Positions 51,516 to 59,058 of a stretch of 64,000 nucleotides of DNA are shown piece after piece. Under the pieces are notes generated by a model, which was not told where the DNA came from, searched no databases, and saw only the letters and a list, made by a program, of their open reading frames with translations. A program made the position numbers and the translations under genes. Source of the DNA: Acidihalobacter prosperus (lineage in GTDB: Bacteria; Pseudomonadota; Gammaproteobacteria; DSM-5130; Acidihalobacteraceae); NCBI RefSeq assembly GCF_000754095.2, contig NZ_JQSG02000002.1, positions 341,585 to 405,584 of the forward strand, read 5' to 3'. The first letter of the stretch is position 1; each line of letters opens with the position of its first letter.

Positions 51516-52787
51516 ATGCTGAGACTCGTGGCCTCGTTGTTCAATCTGCTCTTCGGCATGTCGGTGCTGCTGACCGGCGTCGGGCTGCTCGGCTCGCTGC
51601 TCGGAATCCGCGCAGGGCTGGCCGGCTTCAGCAGCGAGGTCACCGGCGTGGTCATGGCTGCCTACTTCGCCGGCTACATCCTCGGCACCTATCTGTGCCC
51701 GCGCATCATCCGGCGCGTCGGCCATGTGCGCGCCTTCACCATCTTCGCCGCCCTGGGTTCGACGGTTTCGATCGCCCATGCGCTGTGGATCGATCCCTGG
51801 TTCTGGGGCGTCCTGCGCTTCGTCAACGGCGCCGGCATGGTCGGCCTGTACATGGTGATGGAAAGCTGGCTCAACTCGACGGTGAGCAACGAGGGCCGCG
51901 GCCGGCTGTTTTCGGCCTACGTCATGTCCACGCTGCTCGCCATGGGCCTTGGCCAACTGCTGCTCACGGTCGGTCCCGCCGGCAGTTTCGTGCCCTTCGC
52001 CCTGGTATCCATGCTGTTTTCGCTCGGTTTGATCCCGGTGGCGCTGACCCGCGTGCCGCAGCCCACCCCCATCGAGCACCCTAGCCTGCACCTGCGCCAG
52101 CTGGTCGGTTTTTCGCCACTGGGCACCGTCGGCACCCTGATTGCGGGCGTCACCAGCGGCACCTTCTGGGCGCTCGGCGCCGTTTTCGCCCACGGCGTCG
52201 GCCTCGCCACGGCCCAGATCGGCGCCTTCATGGCGGTCAGCATCGCCGGCGGCGCCTTCCTGCAATGGCCGCTCGGCAAGCTGTCCGACCGCTTCGACCG
52301 GCGTACCGTGTTGCTGTTCATCTGCGTGGGTGGCGCCCTACTGGCCACCGCCATCGCCCTTGTCGGCGCGCGCAGCCTGCCGCTGCTGCTGGCCCTGAGC
52401 TTCGTCTACGGGGGCTTCTCGTTCACGCTCTACGGCGTCAGCGTGGCGCACATGAACGATCAAATCCGTGTCGAGGACATGCTGGAGGCCTCGTCCGGCC
52501 TGTTGATGCTCTACGGCATCGGCGCGGTGGTCGGCCCGGTGCTGGGCGGTGTGCTGATGTCGCACTTTGGCAGCCCCAGCCTGCCCTTGTACCTGGCCTC
52601 GGCCTTCGCCCTGCTCGGACTGTTCGGGCTGTACCGCAACCGCGTCAGCGACGCCCCGCCGCGGGAGGAACAGGGGGAGTTCGTGCCGCTGGTCCGCACC
52701 TCGCAGGCGGCTATCGAATTGTCGCACCCGGAAGCGACCGCCGCCGATACCGGCGAAGCAGCGCCGGAGCGGCAAAGCGCGGCCTGA
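51516..52787 (+). CDS. MFS transporter, YcaD-like
   Basis: 423 residues, twelve membrane helices. GLYMVMESWLNSTVSNEGRGRL after helix 4 and a GKLSDRFDRRTVL loop 8-9 place it in the YcaD-type branch of major facilitators, whose substrates are unknown. A polar tail of about 40 residues is cytoplasmic. The ATG at 51516 has AAGGAG before it; the upstream frame is not membrane protein. It converges with the PAP2 gene, 6 bp away. Confidence 0.9.
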   Translation: MLRLVASLFNLLFGMSVLLTGVGLLGSLLGIRAGLAGFSSEVTGVVMAAYFAGYILGTYLCPRIIRRVGHVRAFTIFAALGSTVSIAHALWIDPWFWGVLRFVNGAGMVGLYMVMESWLNSTVSNEGRGRLFSAYVMSTLLAMGLGQLLLTVGPAGSFVPFALVSMLFSLGLIPVALTRVPQPTPIEHPSLHLRQLVGFSPLGTVGTLIAGVTSGTFWALGAVFAHGVGLATAQIGAFMAVSIAGGAFLQWPLGKLSDRFDRRTVLLFICVGGALLATAIALVGARSLPLLLALSFVYGGFSFTLYGVSVAHMNDQIRVEDMLEASSGLLMLYGIGAVVGPVLGGVLMSHFGSPSLPLYLASAFALLGLFGLYRNRVSDAPPREEQGEFVPLVRTSQAAIELSHPEATAADTGEAAPERQSAA

Positions 52788-52793
52788 TCCGCT

Positions 52794-53597
52794 TCAGCCC
52801 GCGGCGCGCCCGGCCCGGATCCAGCCAACCGCCGTGCCGGCCAGCAGCAGGACCGCGAGCAGGTACAGCAACGGTCGCGCCTGGGCATAGCCGCCGTCGT
52901 GGAAGAACAGGGCCAGCGCGCAGGCGACCAGCAGGGCGGTGAAGCTGCGGTGCGGCCACGGCCGCAGCCCCCAATGCCAGCGCCGCGCCCAGGCGACGCC
53001 CGCCCAGGCCGACAGCCAGCCGCCGAAGGCGCCGCCCAGCTCGTCGAGCGGCCAGTGTGCGCCCACCGCCGAACGCGACGCACCGATCAGCACCGCAAAA
53101 CCCAGACAGGCTGCGCGCCAGCCGGCACCGCTGCGCGACAGTGCGAGCACCCCGGCAAGCACGAAGATCGTGGTCGTGTGCCCGGAGGGGAAGGAATTGG
53201 CGAGCAGCCGCGGACCGATCACGTGCACCAGATCCGGCGGCAGCAGCGCCGCCGGGCGAGGATGGTGCAGCAGCGGCTTGAGCACGTCGACCCACAGCGT
53301 TGCCGGCAGCGCGGCGAGAAAGACCGCCCACACGATATCCGGACGGCGCCGCGCCCAGGGCAGCAGCAGGGCGAAGGCGACGACCGTATCGCCGAACATC
53401 GTCAGGTTGGCCCACAACGCGTCGCCGGTGTATTCGGGCAGGCGATTGAGCCATTCGAAGACCCGCGCATTGGCGCCCAGGGCCGCAATAAGCGCGCCGA
53501 GGAGCAGCGCGGCCAGCGGCGGCGCCCAGCCCCAGGCGCCGGCGCCGCCGCGCGGCGCGGGATACGCGTCTGCGGTCCATCTGGAAACGCCTGTCAC
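52794..53597 (-). CDS. PAP2-family membrane phosphatase
   Basis: 267 residues, six membrane helices. The three catalytic motifs are KPLLHHPRP, PSGHT and SRSAVGAHWPLDELGG, so the His/Arg/Asp machinery is complete. Such enzymes remove phosphate from undecaprenyl diphosphate, phosphatidic acid or lipid A. The start at GTG 53597 is uncertain. It is divergent from a GT39 glycosyltransferase gene that also works on polyprenyl lipids, which hints at undecaprenyl-phosphate recycling. Confidence 0.88.
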   Translation of the reverse strand: MTGVSRWTADAYPAPRGGAGAWGWAPPLAALLLGALIAALGANARVFEWLNRLPEYTGDALWANLTMFGDTVVAFALLLPWARRRPDIVWAVFLAALPATLWVDVLKPLLHHPRPAALLPPDLVHVIGPRLLANSFPSGHTTTIFVLAGVLALSRSGAGWRAACLGFAVLIGASRSAVGAHWPLDELGGAFGGWLSAWAGVAWARRWHWGLRPWPHRSFTALLVACALALFFHDGGYAQARPLLYLLAVLLLAGTAVGWIRAGRAAG

Positions 53598-53745
53598 CTC
53601 TTCGTCCGAGTGGCTGCGAAGCCGCGATTGCAGCAACCCGCAGCCGCTTTGGCAAGCCCGCGCCGGCGTACGCCATTCCTGGCGCGGCTTTGGTAAAGTG
53701 ATGCCCCTTCGGGGACCGCCCCGCAGCCCAACCCAAGGATCAGCC

Positions 53746-55215
53746 TTGTCCCGCCGATTCCTCAAGCTCGATGCTCCGCAGGCCACCGCGCTGCTGCTCG
53801 GCCTGATCACCCTGCTGCATCTGGCCGCCGGCGCCCGCGTGGGCCTCACCGGCGACGCCGCGCACTACGCCCTCTACGGCGCCAAGCTCGCCTGGAGCTA
53901 CTTCGACCACCCGCCGATGATCGGCTGGCTGCAGGCTACCGTCGAACCCTTCTCGACGGCCAACCTGGCTCTGCGGCTGTGGCCGATCGCCCTCGGCACG
54001 CTCAGCGGCGCGGCGCTCTACCGCCTCGCCCGCCGTCTCTACCCCGAGCGCACGCCCTGGCTCGGCTTCGTCGCCGTGGCGGTGATGCAGTCGGCCGTGA
54101 TCCTGTCGCTGATGGGCATCTCGATGCTGCCCGACGACCCGCTGCTGCTCTTCTTCCTGCTCGCCGCCGGCGCGCTTCATCGCACGCTGATCGAGGACGA
54201 GCCGCGTGCCTGGCTGTGGGTCGGCCTGTGGTTCGGGCTCGCCGGGCTTTCCAAATACACCGCCGTCGCGCTGGTGTTCAGCGCGATCTGGCTGATGATC
54301 TCCGAACGCCGCTGGGCGCATCTGCGCACGCGCTGGCCCTGGCTCGGCATCCTGATCGCCCTGCTCGCGATCCTGCCGGTGCTGGGCTGGAACGCCGCGC
54401 ACGACTGGGTATCCTTCCGCTACCAGATCCTGCATGTCAGCGACCCCGACCGGCACTGGCGGCTGATGCACTTCGTCAAGTCCCAGCTGATCCAGTTCTT
54501 TTCCTACTCCCCCGGGATTTACCTCTTCGGCCTGATCGCCCTGGTGCACGCGTTACGCCGCCGCGACGACCCGCGCAACCGCCTGCTGCTGGCGATGACC
54601 GTACCGGTGTTCGTCATCATCGACGGCTCTTCCGGCACCACGGTCTCGCTGCCGCACTGGACCGCCGTGGCCTGGGCGGTGCTCAGCATCGGCATCGCCG
54701 CCTGGCTGCTCGACCACTGGCGACGGCGCGCGGTACGTATCGGCGCCGCCGCCTCGGGCGTCTATTCCGTGCTGCTGATCGGCGTGCTGCTGAGCGAGCT
54801 GATCCATCCCTGGATACCGTTCAAGGCCAACGCCTACCCCTTGGCCGACCTCTACGGCTGGCGCCGCGCCGCCACGCAGGCCGAGACGCTGCGTGCGCAG
54901 ATGGCCGCGACGCCCGGCACGCGCCCCATGCTCTACGCGGGCAACTGGTCCTACGCCAGCCACATCGCCTGGTACGCCTATCCGCAGCCGGTGCAGATCA
55001 CCGACCGCAAGATGCACCAGATGACCCTGTGGTACGGCAACGCCGCCGACGGCGGGCGCGGCATCCTGGTGGTGCCGCAGCAGTTCCACGGCCATGTCCC
55101 CGCCTGGACCGCCAAGTTCGCCCGCTGCGCGCCGGCCGGCGACCTGCCGATCCCGCTGGAGGGCAAGGTGGCGACGACCTACTACTTCTATCGCTGCGAG
55201 GGCTACCATGGCTGA
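53746..55215 (+). CDS. GT39-family (ArnT-like) membrane glycosyltransferase
   Basis: 489 residues, about ten to twelve membrane helices plus a periplasmic C-terminal domain. The acidic catalytic loop is LTGDAAHYALYGAKLAWSYFDHPP, as in polyprenyl-phosphate-sugar-dependent transferases. DWVSFRYQILHV is also typical. It would move a sugar from undecaprenyl phosphate to lipid A, teichoic-type polymers or protein. TTG at 53746 has AAGGA at good spacing; an ATG at 53701 is possible. Its stop overlaps the amgK start by 8 bases. Confidence 0.88.
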   Translation: MSRRFLKLDAPQATALLLGLITLLHLAAGARVGLTGDAAHYALYGAKLAWSYFDHPPMIGWLQATVEPFSTANLALRLWPIALGTLSGAALYRLARRLYPERTPWLGFVAVAVMQSAVILSLMGISMLPDDPLLLFFLLAAGALHRTLIEDEPRAWLWVGLWFGLAGLSKYTAVALVFSAIWLMISERRWAHLRTRWPWLGILIALLAILPVLGWNAAHDWVSFRYQILHVSDPDRHWRLMHFVKSQLIQFFSYSPGIYLFGLIALVHALRRRDDPRNRLLLAMTVPVFVIIDGSSGTTVSLPHWTAVAWAVLSIGIAAWLLDHWRRRAVRIGAAASGVYSVLLIGVLLSELIHPWIPFKANAYPLADLYGWRRAATQAETLRAQMAATPGTRPMLYAGNWSYASHIAWYAYPQPVQITDRKMHQMTLWYGNAADGGRGILVVPQQFHGHVPAWTAKFARCAPAGDLPIPLEGKVATTYYFYRCEGYHG

Positions 55216-56227
55216 GGTCGCGCAAGACCCGCGCCGCGCCGCGCTCGCGGACTGGCTGGCCGGGGTCGCGCCGGGGTCGCGCGATCTGCGCCCGGCCTCG
55301 GGCGACGCCAGCTTCCGCCGCTACTTCCGCCTCGACACCGACGGCGGCCCGCGCATCGCCATGGACGCGCCGCCCGCGCAGGAACCGCTGGCCCCCTTTC
55401 TCGACGTCACCGCACGCCTGGCTGCCGCGGGCGTGCACGTGCCGCGGGTGCACGCGGCCGACACGGACCTCGGCTTCGTCCTGCTCGACGATCTCGGCAC
55501 GCGCCACTACCTCGACGCGCTCGATGCGGACAACGCCGACGCCCTCTACGGCGACGCCCTCTACGCCCTCGTGCGCATCGCCGCCGCCGACAGCGCCGGG
55601 CTGCCGCCCTACGACCGCGCGCTGCTCGCGCGCGAGATGGCGCTGTTCCCCGACTGGCTGCTCGACCGCCATCTCGGCCTCACGCTCGACGGCGCGCAGC
55701 GCGCGGCCCTGAACGCCGTCTGCGAGGCGCTGATCGCAAGCGCCCTGGCGCAGCCGCAGGTCTTCGTGCACCGCGACTACCACGCGCGCAACCTGATGCT
55801 CACCGAAGAACACAATCCGGGCGTGCTCGACTACCAGGACGCCGTGCGCGGACCGCTCGCCTACGACCTTGCGTCCCTGCTGCGCGACGCCTACGTGAAC
55901 TGGCCCGAAGCGCGGGTGCGCGGTTGGGCGCTGGCCTACCGCGACCGCGCCGTCGCCGCCGGACTGTGCGCGCCGACGGCGGACGACGACTTCCTGCGCG
56001 CATTCGACCTCATGGGCGTGCAGCGCCAGCTCAAGGTGCTCGGCATCTTCGCCCGCCTGTGGCACCGCGACGGCAAGCCGGGCTACTTAGGCGACCTGCC
56101 GCGCGTGCTCGCCTACGTCGAGGCGGTCGCCCCGCGACATCCCGAAACCGCGCCGCTCGCCGCGCTGATCGGGCAACTCGACCTGCGCCGCCGGCTGCAG
56201 GAGGCCGCCCGCCCATGCGCGCGATGA
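55208..56227 (+). CDS. amgK: AmgK: N-acetylmuramate/N-acetylglucosamine kinase
   Basis: 339 residues, aminoglycoside-phosphotransferase fold. The catalytic loop is VFVHRDYHARNLML and the Mg2+ Asp is in VLDYQDAVRGPLAYDLASLLRD. ASGDASFRRYFR opens the nucleotide lobe. AmgK phosphorylates the anomeric carbon of MurNAc during peptidoglycan recycling, upstream of MurU. It overlaps both neighbours (GT39 by 8 bases, murU by 13), so the three are co-translated. The direct salvage gives intrinsic fosfomycin tolerance in bacteria that have it. Confidence 0.92.
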   Translation: MAEVAQDPRRAALADWLAGVAPGSRDLRPASGDASFRRYFRLDTDGGPRIAMDAPPAQEPLAPFLDVTARLAAAGVHVPRVHAADTDLGFVLLDDLGTRHYLDALDADNADALYGDALYALVRIAAADSAGLPPYDRALLAREMALFPDWLLDRHLGLTLDGAQRAALNAVCEALIASALAQPQVFVHRDYHARNLMLTEEHNPGVLDYQDAVRGPLAYDLASLLRDAYVNWPEARVRGWALAYRDRAVAAGLCAPTADDDFLRAFDLMGVQRQLKVLGIFARLWHRDGKPGYLGDLPRVLAYVEAVAPRHPETAPLAALIGQLDLRRRLQEAARPCAR

Positions 56228-56913
56228 TCCTCGCCGCCGGCCGCGGCGAACGCATGCGACCGCTCACCGACACCCGTCCCAAGCCGCTGCTGGCGGCGGG
56301 CGGCGAGCCGCTGATCGTGCATCTGCTGCGCCGCCTGGCCGCGGCCGGCTACAAGGAGATCGTGATCAACCTCGCCTACCGCGGCGAGATGATCCGCGAG
56401 GCGCTGGGCGACGGCGCCGCCTACGGTGCGCACATCGCCTACAGCGACGAGGGCAAGACCGCGCTGGAGACCGGCGGCGGCCTGCGCCGCGCCCTGCCGC
56501 TGCTCGGCGACGCGCCGTTCCTCGCGGTCAACGCCGACGTGTGGTGCGACCACCCGCTCTACCCGCACGACCCCGGCGACGACCTCGCCCATCTGGTGCT
56601 GGTCGACAATCCGCCGCAGCATCCCGGCGGCGACTTCCACCTGCAGGGCGACCGCGTCGACGACGCCGGCGAGTCCCGCCTGACCTTCTCGGGCATCGGC
56701 TACTACCGCCCCGAACTCTTCGCCGGCACCCCCGACGACGCCTTCCCGCTCGCGCCGCTGCTGCGTCGCGCCATGGCCGCCGGTCGCGTCGGCGGAGAGC
56801 ACCACCGCGGGCTGTGGCTGGACATCGGCACCCCCGAGCGGCTGGCCGATCTGGACGCGCGACTCGCGACCGGGCGTGCGCACGCCCCCCACGCCACCCC
56901 CCACCGGAGCTGA
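56215..56913 (+). CDS. murU: MurU: N-acetylmuramate-1-phosphate uridylyltransferase
   Basis: 232 residues, nucleotidyltransferase fold. The N-terminal MILAAGRGERMRPLTDTRPKPLL is the nucleotide-binding signature, and the metal Asp is in FLAVNADVWCDHPL. MurU converts MurNAc-1-phosphate, made by AmgK, to UDP-MurNAc. GGAGG precedes the ATG. It is followed 4 bp later by an unknown gene. Confidence 0.94.
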   Translation: MRAMILAAGRGERMRPLTDTRPKPLLAAGGEPLIVHLLRRLAAAGYKEIVINLAYRGEMIREALGDGAAYGAHIAYSDEGKTALETGGGLRRALPLLGDAPFLAVNADVWCDHPLYPHDPGDDLAHLVLVDNPPQHPGGDFHLQGDRVDDAGESRLTFSGIGYYRPELFAGTPDDAFPLAPLLRRAMAAGRVGGEHHRGLWLDIGTPERLADLDARLATGRAHAPHATPHRS

Positions 56914-56917
56914 ATCC

Positions 56918-57364
56918 ATGGCCTTCGACCCGGCGCGCGTCAGCGCCTCCTTCGACTTCGACCGCGACACCCTGGACGGACTGCGCCGCGACTGGCTGAC
57001 GCTGCTCGATCTCAGCGTTTTCGGCGCGGTGAAATCGAGCAAGATCGGCGCGGTCGACCGCCTGCGCCGGCGCCTGCTGGAAATTGGCGAAGGCCTGCGC
57101 TCGCTGACCAACGACCGCAGCTGGATTCCGCACCCTCGAGAACAGATCAAGGGCGCCATGGGTGCCAGCGTGAAGCTTCGCGACACCTTGCTCGGCCTCG
57201 AACGCGCCGCCCAGCCGCTCGACGGCGGCGACGATTTCCCGCGCTTCGAGCACGAACTGCTGGATTTCCGACGGCGCCTGCTGCAACTGATCGAGCGCCA
57301 CGAAACCCTCTGGGCGGCCCTGCTCGACGAGCAGTACGAAGAAGACACCGAAGAAGACGACTAG
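56918..57364 (+). CDS. Unknown helical protein, last gene of the amgK-murU operon
   Basis: 148 residues, predicted all-helical, with LRRRLLEIGEGLRSLTNDRSW, ELLDFRRRLLQLIERHETLW and a strongly acidic end (YEEDTEEDD). No signal peptide or membrane helix. No family is recognised. It begins 4 bp after murU, so it is very probably translated with it. A link to cell-wall recycling is inferred only from position. Confidence 0.75.
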   Translation: MAFDPARVSASFDFDRDTLDGLRRDWLTLLDLSVFGAVKSSKIGAVDRLRRRLLEIGEGLRSLTNDRSWIPHPREQIKGAMGASVKLRDTLLGLERAAQPLDGGDDFPRFEHELLDFRRRLLQLIERHETLWAALLDEQYEEDTEEDD

Positions 57365-57512
57365 TCAGCCAGTCCGTATGTCGGCGAATTGACGCCGCCC
57401 GTCGTGAAACGGCGACAGTTGCCGGCGCTGCGTCAGCACCCGCATGATGGACGTTAGCGGCCCGCATCGACGCAGGCTGCGACGACAACCGCACCTTCAT
57501 GGAGGCATCATC

Positions 57513-58232
57513 ATGCAACAACGTCCGCTGACACACGCACTGGGACGCATCGCCCTGGGCGCGAGCTTGGCCCTGCCGCTCTCGGCCTTTGCCGTACCCG
57601 GTTACTGGACCGACAGCGCCGGGCAGCTGGTCCACACCGGCAACGGCGAATGCGTGCGTACCGGCACCTGGAAACCGGCCGACGCCAACAGCAGCTGCGA
57701 TGCCGATCTGATGCCCAAGCCGGCGCCGGCGCCCGCGCCGATGCCGACCGCCATGCCGGCGCCCAAGCCCGCACCGGTGATGCCGCCACCTCCCCCTGCA
57801 CCGAAGATCATCACCCTCAACGAGCAGGCCAGCGGCAAGGCCCATCTGGGCTTCAACAAGTACAAGATCACGCCGGCGCAGCAGAAGCTGCTGGACGCGC
57901 AGCTCAAGTCGGTCGACCCGAACAGCGTGCAGTCCGTCGTCGTCACCGGCTACACCGACCGCATCGGCAGCAAGGCCTACAACATGAAGCTGTCGCAGAA
58001 GCGTGCCCAGTCGGTCGCCAGCTACATCGAGCAGCGCTACAGCATTCCGGCCGAGAAGATGACGGTGGTGGGCAAGGGGCCGGCCGATCCGGTGGCCACC
58101 TGCACCGGCGTCAAGGGTCGCGCGGCGCTGATCAAGTGCCTGGCGCCCAATCGCCGCGTCACCGTGGCGATCAGCTGGATGCACAAGGTCGTGCAGCATC
58201 CCGAAGGCACGATGACGGCACCCCAGCAGTAA
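57513..58232 (+). CDS. OmpA-family outer-membrane-associated protein
   Basis: 239 residues. Signal peptide to about 26 (PLSAFAVP). Then a short domain with GYWTDSAGQLVHTGNGECVRTGTW, a Pro/Ala linker (about 68-95), and a C-terminal OmpA peptidoglycan-binding domain: VVVTGYTDRIGSKAYNMKLSQKRAQSVASYI. It lacks the eight-stranded OmpA barrel. GGAGG precedes the ATG at 57513. Monocistronic, with a terminator after it. Confidence 0.92.
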   Translation: MQQRPLTHALGRIALGASLALPLSAFAVPGYWTDSAGQLVHTGNGECVRTGTWKPADANSSCDADLMPKPAPAPAPMPTAMPAPKPAPVMPPPPPAPKIITLNEQASGKAHLGFNKYKITPAQQKLLDAQLKSVDPNSVQSVVVTGYTDRIGSKAYNMKLSQKRAQSVASYIEQRYSIPAEKMTVVGKGPADPVATCTGVKGRAALIKCLAPNRRVTVAISWMHKVVQHPEGTMTAPQQ

Positions 58233-58246
58233 GCTTGGGGTCCGAT

Positions 58247-58279
58247 ACGGCGGCGCCTCCCCGGAGGGAGGCCCGCCGT
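58247..58279. terminator. Bidirectional terminator-like hairpin
   Basis: ACGGCGG then GCCTCC, 6-nt loop, GGAGGC then CCGCCGT, with one bulged base. It lies between the convergent ompA-like and ydcF-like genes and may serve both. Confidence 0.7.
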
Positions 58280-58287
58280 CCTATCTT

Positions 58288-59058
58288 CTAGTCGCCGGCC
58301 CGCCAAGCGCGCAGGCGATACCACATCAGACCCACCACCTCGTGCGCGACCTCGGCCATGGTGGTGGCCGCCCGCGTCTGTGGGATCCAGCCCAGCGCGC
58401 CGCGCTGTGCCCAGCTACGGTTGGCGAAGCCGACCGGCGCCGCCACCGGATCGAGCCCTGCATGACGGAAGGCCCACATCGCGCGCGGCATGTGCCATGC
58501 CTGGGTCACCAGCAACACTCGGGTGATGCCCAAGGGTTTGAGAATTTTCGCGCTCTCGCGCGCATTGCCCCAGGTACTGCGACTGCGCGTGTCTTCCCAG
58601 CGCGTCTTCAGGTGGAATTCGTCGGCGAGCACGTGCGACATCAGTTCCGCCTCACTGTAGCGTTCGCCAAACCAGTCGCGCCCGCCGCTGACCAGGATCG
58701 GCAGACCGCTGCGACGCGCCAGCCAGGCGGCATAACGCACGCGTTGCAGGGTCAGCAGGGTCACGGTGTCGCCGTCGCCATAGGCCGGCGCCGGGCGGCT
58801 GCCCCCGCCGATGACCACAATCGCCTGCGCATTGTCCGGCACCGTGCGCAGCGGTGGGTTGTGCGACTCCCACACGTCGGCCAGCGGATAGACCACCGCG
58901 GGGATGCTGCCCGCATAGGCGAGGACAAAGCCCACACCCGCAAGCGCGCCGCCTATCCGGCGCCGGCGCAGCAGCAGCAGAAGCAAGCCCAGCCCCAACA
59001 CCAGCAGCGGGCCGGCCGGGGGCAGGATCAGCAATTCCAGCAAGGTTCTAGACCACAT
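58288..59058 (-). CDS. YdcF/SanA/ElyC-family envelope protein (DUF218)
   Basis: 256 residues. Two N-terminal membrane helices (about 10-60) are followed by a DUF218 domain: AIVVIGGGSRPAPAYGDGDTVTLLTLQRVRYAAWLARRSGLPILVSGG, then EDTRSRSTWGNARES and VLLVTQAWHMPRAMWAF. The family includes ElyC, needed for peptidoglycan and enterobacterial common antigen lipid-carrier metabolism, and SanA, linked to vancomycin resistance. Its ATG overlaps the stop of the upstream c-di-GMP gene (TGATG). Confidence 0.9.
   Translation of the reverse strand: MWSRTLLELLILPPAGPLLVLGLGLLLLLLRRRRIGGALAGVGFVLAYAGSIPAVVYPLADVWESHNPPLRTVPDNAQAIVVIGGGSRPAPAYGDGDTVTLLTLQRVRYAAWLARRSGLPILVSGGRDWFGERYSEAELMSHVLADEFHLKTRWEDTRSRSTWGNARESAKILKPLGITRVLLVTQAWHMPRAMWAFRHAGLDPVAAPVGFANRSWAQRGALGWIPQTRAATTMAEVAHEVVGLMWYRLRAWRAGD

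Noticed and set aside
57717-57800. Short tandem repeat of CCGGCGCC-like units
   Set aside because: It is the Pro/Ala linker of the OmpA-like protein, in frame, and not a DNA repeat in its own right.
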